NCBI GenBank assembly: GCA_964483585.1
Contig: CAZABH010000073.1
Location: 1-6,102, forward strand
DNA: 6,102 bases
Source: SZUA-430 sp964483585
Lineage (GTDB): Bacteria; Pseudomonadota; Alphaproteobacteria; Micropepsales; Micropepsaceae
Direction of reading: 5' to 3'
Each line of letters starts with the position of its first letter. The first letter of the stretch is position 1. The notes beneath the pieces were generated by a model. The model searched no databases and was not told the origin of the DNA. It saw only the letters and a list, made by a program, of their open reading frames with translations. Positions 1 through 5,025 of this stretch are shown piece after piece. The translations under genes were made by a program, and so were the position numbers.

Positions 1-48
1 GGGCCGCGCGATGCCGCGCCAGAGGCACTGAACCGCGCTTCCGCGCAC
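1..48 (-). CDS. possible start of a fifth operon gene, running off the left edge
   Basis: On the minus strand a GTG codon at 48-46 lies 4 nt behind a strong AAGGAG (58-53) that overlaps the TAA stop of the preceding small gene. The frame stays open to the window edge and gives only 16 residues (MRGSAVQCLWRGIARP with GTG read as Met). This is too short to recognise a family. The ribosome binding site and the tight spacing are the only support, and the real start may also lie beyond the edge. If real, it would be the next member of the signalling operon. Confidence 0.3.
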   Translation of the reverse strand, partial: MRGSAVQCLWRGIARP

Positions 49-52
49 AGGT

Positions 53-58
53 CTCCTT
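53..58 (-). promoter_or_regulatory. Shine-Dalgarno AAGGAG overlapping the stop of the mini-DHp gene
   Basis: Read on the minus strand, the TAA stop (59-57) runs directly into GGAG, giving AAGGAG at 58-53. It is one of the best ribosome binding sites in the window and has no other gene to serve than one starting at or left of 48. It suggests that the operon continues past the window edge. Confidence 0.45.
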
Positions 59-323
59 ATACATGCGTCCGGGCATGGATGCCGGTCCCGTCAACGAAAT
101 CCGACGCTCTACCCGTCCGCGCGAATTCTGCAGCCTGCTTCAAGATAGCCTGGCAGTCTTCGAGCGCCTGGGCAGCCGATGTAAGTCGCTCAATTATCTC
201 TTCCGCAGCGGCGCGCCGTGCCAACTCAAGAGCCGTGTCCACAGCTAGCGCAGCTGAGGCGCATGGTTGAGCGAACTCATGTATAACATATGCAAGAAAC
301 CGTCGCGCCTCAATGTCCGTCAT
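57..323 (-). CDS. 88-residue stand-alone DHp (HisKA-like) phosphotransfer protein
   Basis: The protein is little more than one helical hairpin of the dimerisation/phospho-acceptor type. The H-box is at residues 14-32, with the expected phospho-acceptor His15 followed by Glu16 and the motif HEFAQPCA. A second amphipathic helix runs over about 40-69 and ends in FAR. There is no ATP-binding domain, membrane segment or signal peptide, so it should be cytosolic and cannot phosphorylate itself. The H-box closely matches that of the kinase encoded two genes upstream: HELTQPCAAIGLAADVAL against HEFAQPCASAALAVDTAL, 11 of 18 identical, including the uncommon Cys six residues after the His. Both proteins also place FAR at the end of the second helix. 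The ATG at 323 overlaps the stop of the response regulator by 14 nt, so translation is probably coupled. Inferred roles: phosphotransfer to or from the neighbouring receivers, a phosphate sink, or a mixed dimer with the kinase. Family known, exact role unknown. Confidence 0.75.
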   Translation of the reverse strand: MTDIEARRFLAYVIHEFAQPCASAALAVDTALELARRAAAEEIIERLTSAAQALEDCQAILKQAAEFARTGRASDFVDGTGIHARTHV

Positions 324-1053
324 GCGTTTTTTTTCCCGGAAAGGCAGTCAATACATACCCGAAGGGCCGAACAGATTTAATAAATGCGGCGCGGTCGTCG
401 AGCGCTATCTTACGTCTCAGTTTGGCAATTATAGTGTCGACCGAACGATCCCCGTGTTGGAGACCGCGCCCGAACACCTTCTCACAAATAGCGGCTCGTG
501 AGACTGCTTTGCCCCCCGCCCTATACAGCATACTCAGCGTTTCAAACTCGGCTGATGTTAGGTCGCAAACAGTTCCATCGGGCCGGTGAAGCTCCCTAAG
601 CTGCAAGGAAATGGTCCAACCGTTGAGGAGGTCTGCCGATTCGGCGTCGTTTCGGACTAGATTAGCAGCAAGACGGTGGCGCCTGAGGACTGCGCGGATA
701 CGTGCAAGAAGCTCACGAGGGGAAAGGGATTTGTCTACCTCATCGTCAGCGCCGACTTCCAGGTTTAGGACTCTGTCGGTAGCATCTGGCATTCCGGTCA
801 CAACAATACATGGTACGTCAGACCATTTTCGCAGATCGCGCAGAACCTCGGTACCAGTCGTAGTACCGAGGCGCTGATCGAGAAGGATCAAGTCCGGTTC
901 GAAGGCCGCGCATGCCGACTGGAGTTGCCGCGGATTGACCAAGCAGCGCAGATTAAACCCGTATAATTTTAAGTAGGCAGTCAACTCGTCGCAATATCGC
1001 GGATCGTCGTCGACAAGGAGAATTTGAGTTCTTTCCGGTTCCACGCTCTTCAT
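310..1053 (-). CDS. OmpR/PhoB-family response regulator
   Basis: 247 residues from the ATG at 1053. The receiver domain covers about residues 8-120: acidic pair Asp15/Asp16, phospho-acceptor Asp59 (LILLDQRLG), switch Thr86 (VVTG) and conserved Lys108. The Pro that normally follows this Lys is replaced by Ser (EVDKSLSPRE). A winged-helix DNA-binding domain (Trans_reg_C) follows at about 145-240, with the typical LTSAEFETL, RSVDTIIAKLRRK and VRPFGYVL segments. Length is normal for the family. It should bind DNA as a dimer when phosphorylated, most simply by the kinase whose gene ends in an ATGA overlap (1050-1053) with this start. A GTG at 1062 is an alternative start, but it has no visible ribosome binding site. 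The ATG has a GGAG one base upstream, which is too close to be ideal, so coupling to the upstream gene is the likelier way it is translated. Target genes cannot be told from the sequence. Confidence 0.95.
   Translation of the reverse strand: MKSVEPERTQILLVDDDPRYCDELTAYLKLYGFNLRCLVNPRQLQSACAAFEPDLILLDQRLGTTTGTEVLRDLRKWSDVPCIVVTGMPDATDRVLNLEVGADDEVDKSLSPRELLARIRAVLRRHRLAANLVRNDAESADLLNGWTISLQLRELHRPDGTVCDLTSAEFETLSMLYRAGGKAVSRAAICEKVFGRGLQHGDRSVDTIIAKLRRKIALDDRAAFIKSVRPFGYVLTAFPGKKTHDGH
327..334 (-). repeat. A8 homopolymer in the regulator/mini-DHp overlap
   Basis: The last codons of the response regulator contain eight consecutive A on the coding strand (GGA AAA AAA ACG), ending 3 nt before the ATG of the mini-DHp gene. 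The mini-DHp frame is open through the tract (GAA AAA AAA CGC ATG). Loss of one A, or a +1 shift, would therefore fuse regulator and mini-DHp into one protein. The tract itself is directly visible. Any use of it as a slippage site is inference. Confidence 0.9.
846..871. repeat. 9-bp perfect inverted repeat inside the response regulator gene
   Basis: CCTCGGTAC (846-854) and GTACCGAGG (863-871) are perfect complements around an 8-nt loop. The repeat lies in the stretch coding for the residues just after the phospho-acceptor Asp (LGTTTGTEV). It could form an mRNA hairpin. One such stem in 6 kb is not far above chance, so function is uncertain. Confidence 0.6.
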
Positions 1054-3195
1054 GCTCCGCACACTGCCGGGAAAGAGTCCTCGCGGCCGGGCCCACGGGG
1101 CGCTACCCTAAGCAAAAGGGTCGCTACGGCGCCGCCAGAAGGATGGTTTGCAATTTCAATTTCTCCGTTTGACTCACGCAGCGTGCTGTAAGCAATCGAC
1201 AGGCCCAGGCCTGTACCCTTCCCTTCAGGCTTCGTAGTGAAGAACGGCTCAAAAACACGGTACCGCAGATCGTCAGGGATTCCCGGACCAGTATCTCTCA
1301 CAGTAATGATGACAATTTTCTGCTCTGATTGATAGTCTGCGCCTACATGGATACGGCGGGCCGCGCAGGACGCTTGAACCATGGCATCCCGCGCGTTTAG
1401 GAGCAGGTTCACCAGGACCTGCTCCATTGGCACAAGGCGGCCGCTCACCTCCGGGAGGTGGGGCGCAACATTCAACTCAATCTGAATGCCCGCAGTCTGA
1501 AGACTGCCTCGCATGATCGCGAGCGCACCTTCTATCGCAGCATTGGGCGAGAAGCGCCCATCGGGTGCGTTCTCGCTCCGAGCAAAAATGCGGAAGTGAT
1601 CGACGATGTCCCTCAGGCGCATGGTCTGTCCGGCGATGCTCTCAAGAAGAGTCCTAAGTTTCTGGTTAGAACTCTCGGTCTTCGAGCGCGCAAGCTCCAC
1701 CAACGCAACATCTGCCGCCAAGCCGATCGCTGCGCAGGGCTGGGTGAGTTCGTGTGCCACGCCCGTCGCCATTTCACCGAGGGTCGCGAGCTTAGCGGCG
1801 GCAATCGCCCGCGCCTTTACCTCCTTCTCGTCGGTAACGTTACTTAGGATTCCGACGATCGGCAACGAGGGGGACTGCATCGCATCGTAATGAGCGCGCG
1901 CTTGGTCACGCAGCCACAGAGTCGAGCCGCCTGGTAGCGCTATCTGGTATTCTGAAACGACTTCCGATTGTACTCGGAGCTTGTCCTTGCGGGTCATGCG
2001 CTGCTCCGGTGATAAACTTGAAGACATGATAATCTCAGCGATTGCACGAGGCGGCACGCCCTCGGGCAGCAACCGCTCAAGAGCGCCGGATATGTCAAGA
2101 CTGAGCCATTCGCCTCTTTCTCCAAGAAGACCCCTGTATGTGACACCCGGCAGAGCTTGCAGCAAATCGGCAATTTCCTTACGACGCGTTTCGGCTCGCT
2201 CTGCTGCGGTCCGAGCGACTTTGCGCGCACGCAGCGCTTCGACGAGCAGACCTAGTCCGAATATTAGAATAACACCGATAAACACGCCAAATTGGAGTTC
2301 GTGCTTGCGTGAAAAGGCTTCAGCGATACTGGCGCTTGTATCAACGCCGACGGCGATGAGCAGCGGCCAGCCTTCCATCCGCTGGACTGCCAAGGCCATC
2401 TGCGCGCCTGACGTGTTCTTGCCGACAAAGGATCTAGGCGACTCGGAACCTGCCGATGCGTGCGAGAGATCCCCCAGGCTGTCGGGCGGAAGCACCTTGC
2501 CGATCAGGCTCTCCAAGTCCCGATTATGCGCCAATATGACGCCGTCCGAACGGAGAATTGTCACCTCAGCGTCTGGCGAGGGCTGAAGCGCGTTCAGCTG
2601 CCGCGAAAGCGCGAACGGGTCAATCGAAGCGACGACGACTCCGTCAAATTTGCCGTTCTGCTTGAGCAGTGGCCTGGTGAACTGCACGCTCCACTCGCCC
2701 GAAGCTCGTCCGACCAAAGGTGCNNNNNNNNNNAATAAACGGCTCGTGGCGACCATCGCGATGCACGCGGAAGTGTTCGCGGTCCGAAAGGTCGACTTGT
2801 TGAAAACCGGGAACTGTAGACCAAACGAGTCGGCCGCGCGCGTCAATGAGTGCCAGTTGAAGCGTGCTAAAGCGGCGTTCTTCGGTTGCGTCGATGAGAT
2901 AGCGCCGGATTAGGCTCGCTGAGGGAGATGCTTCACCTCTGCCGTCAGCGTGCAGGAGAGCGCCGAAGATATGGAGCGCACCGATTGCATCGAGTTCTCG
3001 CTCGATCTCATGCGCCAGTATCGACACCTTCGATCGGGTCTGCAAGAAAATGCTGCTGTAGGCGGCATCGACCCTTCGCGTGAAGTCGCGCTCAGTTGCG
3101 AGGTATCCCAAAAAGCCAGTCATAAGGGTCGCAACGAGGAACCCGAACCGGTAGAGACGCTGTCTAAACCGGGTTATCGAGGACCGAACGCTCAT
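1050..3195 (-). CDS. membrane sensor histidine kinase (dCache-like sensor, PAS-like, HisKA, HATPase)
   Basis: Reading continues across an N gap at 2724-2733. Residue numbers here ignore the gap; 711 residues are visible. Transmembrane helix 1 is at about 14-33 and helix 2 at about 297-316, enclosing a periplasmic sensor of dCache type (SDREHFRVHRDG before the gap, VGRASGEWSVQFTRPL after it). A PAS-like domain lies at about 336-450. HisKA is at about 459-530 with phospho-acceptor His478 in ATGVAHELTQPCAAI. HATPase_c carries the N-box (VNLLLNARDAM, Asn593/Asn597), the G1 box DTGPGIP (Asp631), the F-box EPFFTTK (645-651) and the G2 box GKGTGLGLSI (655-664). All catalytic boxes are intact, so this should be the active kinase of the operon, autophosphorylating at the inner membrane in response to a small periplasmic ligand that cannot be named. 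Its ATG overlaps the upstream stop as ATGA (3192-3195), and its own stop overlaps the regulator start the same way. Cys484, six residues after the His, is unusual where Leu is common. Confidence 0.93.
2724..2733. other. 10-N assembly gap inside the sensor kinase gene
   Basis: Ten N stand between two stretches of one kinase gene whose frames differ by one nucleotide, so the true missing length is not 10 but some multiple of 3. On the left side a codon ends exactly at 2734 (...HEPFI), and on the right a codon begins exactly at 2723 (APLVGRASG...). In related dCache sensors these two motifs lie within one to a few residues of each other, so the real gap may be very short. The frame change is an assembly artefact, not a biological frameshift, unless resequencing shows otherwise. 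Confidence 0.97.
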
Positions 3196-4415
3196 CCCGG
3201 AAGCGCAATTCGAAGTGCTACAGCTCGCCCGGGCTCATTCCAGGACGTGACTGTACCGCCCACGCGCTGCAAAAGCCGCCGCGCGATGACAAAATCAAGC
3301 GTCTCATGTGTCCGCGTCAAGCTCCCATCCCCCCGCGGGAACAAGCGCCCCTCGGGAACAATCGGTCGCTCATCAGCGTCTGCTACCAGAATGGTCACGG
3401 TTATCCAGCGGCGGCTATCTTCCAGAATTGGCAAGGTATAGGCTGACAGCGAAAATCCTGGAGGTGCCCATTCGATAGCGCATCGAATGCAGTGGGAGAG
3501 CGCTGAGGCGACCGTGGAGGGCATGCTGAGCACCACCGCGGGGTCTGTCGGGCTCCCGATATCCGTGCAGATCCGTAAGCCAGGGGCTTCTCTAGCCGCC
3601 TCTACAAGAGATTTGCGCAGGACTGCAGGCAGGTCCACCTGCACCGGCGGCTCCTCTTCACCTGCCACCTTCAGGCGATGAAGTTGCTCGACCAGCTCGA
3701 CCGAAGCGATAGCCTGGCGCACTCCCTGCTGCAGGTAGCCGATCCCAGGACCAAGGAGCTTCACTGCAGCGTCGGAAATCATATCTGCCCCCCCTGCAAT
3801 CGCGTTCAGCGGTGTACGAAGAGCATGCGATAATATCCGCATCTCATCTTCGGCTGTTTCATCGTCTCTTCGGCTGAGATTGGGCGAATGAACCAACTGT
3901 CCGTTCATTCTGTGCTCTAGCTCTGCCCGGACTTCCTCAAGTTCGGCCAGGCGTTGCTCACGCGCCGCCTCTTCGCGCAATGCTTGTCGTTGCGCACGCG
4001 CCGCGTCCATCGCTTTGGCGATAGCTCTACTCGCTTCGGCCAGGCGGAATGGCTTGCGCAACAGGTCGCACACCCCGGTACGTACGGCCGCCGTAGCGTC
4101 TTCAAGACTAGCATGGCCGGTTATAAGTATGACTTCAACAGGCTCATGCGACTTGCGAGCGGCTAGAATCTCCTGGGCGAGGTTAAGGCCGTCGCCACCA
4201 GGCATACGAATATCCGTCATAACGACGCCGATCCGGGGATCCTTCGCCAGTTCCGCGAGCGCTGCAGAAGACGACGGCGCCCGGCAGACCTCATAGCCGA
4301 AAAGCCTCAAGCCGTCGCACAAATGCTCCAAAAGTACTGCCTCGTCATCAACCACAAGAACCTTCAGAGCATCGTCCAGCGAATCTGGCTCCGCTTTCTC
4401 ACTAAGCTTATCCAT
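3192..4415 (-). CDS. receiver - coiled coil - degenerate histidine kinase (pseudokinase/phosphotransferase)
   Basis: 407 residues from the ATG at 4415, preceded by GAGG with a 7-nt spacer. An upstream start at 4499 would add 28 residues, but it has no comparable site and those residues do not look like family sequence. The receiver domain is complete at about 17-135: Asp23/Asp24, phospho-acceptor Asp68 (MTDIRMP), Thr99, Lys121-Pro122. A charged coiled coil follows at about 137-172. The DHp-like domain has His197 in ILSHALRTPLNAI; the acidic residue after the His is replaced by Ala. The C-terminal part (about 260-407) has the length and outline of a HATPase domain but lacks its boxes: Arg311 stands where the key Asn is expected (ALSHCIRCAIEWAPPG), no DxGxG is seen (ILVADADERP), and no glycine-rich G2 is seen. 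It is probably unable to hydrolyse ATP. Inferred role: it takes phosphate from the kinase on Asp68 and passes it through His197, as degraded kinases such as ChpT and Spo0B do. First gene of the operon; cytosolic. Confidence 0.9.
   Translation of the reverse strand: MDKLSEKAEPDSLDDALKVLVVDDEAVLLEHLCDGLRLFGYEVCRAPSSSAALAELAKDPRIGVVMTDIRMPGGDGLNLAQEILAARKSHEPVEVILITGHASLEDATAAVRTGVCDLLRKPFRLAEASRAIAKAMDAARAQRQALREEAAREQRLAELEEVRAELEHRMNGQLVHSPNLSRRDDETAEDEMRILSHALRTPLNAIAGGADMISDAAVKLLGPGIGYLQQGVRQAIASVELVEQLHRLKVAGEEEPPVQVDLPAVLRKSLVEAAREAPGLRICTDIGSPTDPAVVLSMPSTVASALSHCIRCAIEWAPPGFSLSAYTLPILEDSRRWITVTILVADADERPIVPEGRLFPRGDGSLTRTHETLDFVIARRLLQRVGGTVTSWNEPGRAVALRIALPG
3469..3489. repeat. 8-bp perfect inverted repeat in the degenerate N-box region
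   Basis: CATTCGAT (3469-3476) and ATCGAATG (3482-3489) are perfect complements around the 5-nt loop AGCGC. The repeat falls in the codons for HCIRCAIEW, where the ATP-binding N-box has decayed. It may form an mRNA hairpin, but stems of this size also arise by chance in a window this long. Confidence 0.55.
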
Positions 4416-4422
4416 AATTATA

Positions 4423-4426
4423 CCTC
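4423..4426 (-). promoter_or_regulatory. ribosome binding site GAGG fixing the start of the receiver-pseudokinase gene
   Basis: On the minus strand GCGAGG is followed by TATAATT and then ATG (4415-4413), a 7-nt spacer. A second purine block, AGGAG (4436-4432), lies 16 nt upstream of the ATG. This spacing favours the start at 4415 over the longer frame beginning at 4499. Confidence 0.6.
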
Positions 4427-4446
4427 GCAAGCTCCTATATTCTCTG

Positions 4447-4458
4447 CACCGACCGGTG
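4447..4458. repeat. short dyad CACCG-AC-CGGTG upstream of the operon
   Basis: Two perfectly complementary 5-nt arms are separated by 2 nt, centred about 37 nt upstream of the operon's first ATG and just ahead of its purine-rich leader. The position suits an operator or a leader structure. The length is too short to exclude chance. Confidence 0.3.
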
Positions 4459-4730
4459 AAATTACCGAAAAACGATGCCCCACAACCAGCGCGCACCAAA
4501 ATCGCCGCTAATGCACAACTCGTTACTGATTACGCTATACATGACCACCACCATCCCACGACTGGCAATGTTTACCCTAGAACGCCAGGTTGAGCGACTA
4601 AGGTTACATAACAGCCGTGACGACTGGAATCAAATCGCCTGGATTTCATGAGAGTGACTAATTGTAGAATTCTGTTGTAAAGCTTTGCGCCGTCGCCGCT
4701 GCCAGAGAGCTCGGGACGTTGCGACAGAGG

Positions 4731-4920
4731 CTAGGGCGCGCGGACAAACCTGATCCATAGGCCAGCACCATATCTGGTGTGCGGTGAGATGTGTCGTGGC
4801 TCAAATGCGATGTTTTTCGCGCTCGGGGTATCGTTGCCGGTCCAGTCGACGCTCTGGCCGGTGGCATTGCCGCTGACCTCGAACGCCAACGTCAACGCTT
4901 GTGCAGCAGGACTCATCGGA
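4731..4920 (-). pseudogene. possible 3' remnant of an unrecognised gene
   Basis: The minus-strand frame ending in TAG at 4733-4731 encodes about 60 residues, including LAFEVSGNATGQSVDWTGN and ending YGAGLWIRFVRAP. Codon choice (many GTC, AGC, GGC, ACC, GAC, AAC) and amino-acid make-up look more like real coding sequence than a shadow frame. The frame extends further right to 5141, but there it crosses the start of the divergent regulator and becomes Arg-rich and unconvincing, so any real gene would have lost its 5' part. I do not recognise a family. The plus-strand frame over the same bases is also open but reads like an antisense of this one. Confidence 0.22.
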
Positions 4921-4921
4921 C

Positions 4922-4930
4922 TGCTAAAAT
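4922..4930 (+). promoter_or_regulatory. candidate extended -10 promoter (TGCTAAAAT)
   Basis: TG-C-TAAAAT matches an extended -10 (TGnTATAAT) with one change in the hexamer. No good -35 stands 16-18 bp upstream; TTGTGC at 4899-4904 is 20 bp away. It would start transcription near 4937, about 90 nt before the chosen start of the helix-turn-helix gene and ahead of the 4982-5002 hairpin. Sequence match only. Confidence 0.3.
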
Positions 4931-4981
4931 CTACAATCCTACCGATATCAGCAGAGATAAGACCAGGGCACGCTTTCCTAT

Positions 4982-5002
4982 CGAGACGAGTTTTTCGTCT
5001 CG
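4982..5002. repeat. perfect 8-bp hairpin/dyad upstream of the tandem XRE regulator
   Basis: CGAGACGA (4982-4989) and TCGTCTCG (4995-5002) are exact complements around GTTTT. It ends 23 nt before the ATG at 5026. The place suits either an operator for the divergent regulator itself, since XRE dimers usually bind dyads, or a leader hairpin. There is no T-run after it, so it is not a typical terminator. Confidence 0.55.
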
Positions 5003-5025
5003 CAGGATACGCGCAAGTCGGGCAA

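Larger units (their letters stand above)
4416..5025. other. divergent intergenic region of about 610 bp
   Basis: No convincing complete gene is seen between the two divergent starts. The region holds the ribosome binding site of the signalling operon, a CACCG-AC-CGGTG dyad (4447-4458), a candidate extended -10 for the right-hand gene (4922-4930), a perfect 8-bp hairpin (4982-5002) and a doubtful minus-strand gene remnant (4731-4920). No convincing sigma-70 pair was found for the operon upstream of 4440. Its promoter may be activator-dependent or use another sigma factor. Confidence 0.7.

Noticed and set aside
8..52. GC-rich inverted stretch behind the mini-DHp gene as a terminator.
   Set aside because: The best stem is about 4 bp (GCGC around GGAA) and no T-run follows. 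The strong Shine-Dalgarno there argues that the operon continues.
1054..1062. GTG start at 1062 for the response regulator.
   Set aside because: It adds three residues without a ribosome binding site, while the ATG at 1053 forms an ATGA overlap with the kinase stop, as at the previous gene junction.
1981..2586. 201-residue plus-strand frame opposite the kinase.
   Set aside because: It is Arg/Ser/Pro-rich with no recognisable motif and lies fully opposite the PAS and sensor coding sequence; typical antisense shadow.
2734..2846. Kinase start at 2846 on the minus strand.
   Set aside because: The roughly 37 residues before the gap are in the wrong frame. The correct frame from 3195 holds the first membrane helix and the first half of the dCache sensor.
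2950..3441. 163-residue plus-strand frame across the kinase/pseudokinase junction.
   Set aside because: It spans the coding overlap of two well-supported genes on the other strand and shows no domain.
4416..4499. Longer start at 4499 for the receiver-pseudokinase gene.
   Set aside because: The ATG at 4415 has GAGG with a 7-nt spacer, and the added residues do not resemble the start of a receiver protein.
4603..4612. GTTACATAAC palindrome as an operator.
   Set aside because: The arms are only 4 nt; such palindromes are expected many times in 6 kb.
4766..4779. CACCA-TATC-TGGTG hairpin.
   Set aside because: A 5-bp stem not linked to any start or promoter; too likely by chance.
4777..5025. N-terminal extension of the XRE regulator from a GTG at 4777 (or ATG at 4789/4810).
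   Set aside because: The extra 83 residues carry no domain, read like the antisense of the minus-strand frame, and span a perfect hairpin and a candidate promoter. No well-placed ribosome binding site precedes 4777, 4789 or 4810.
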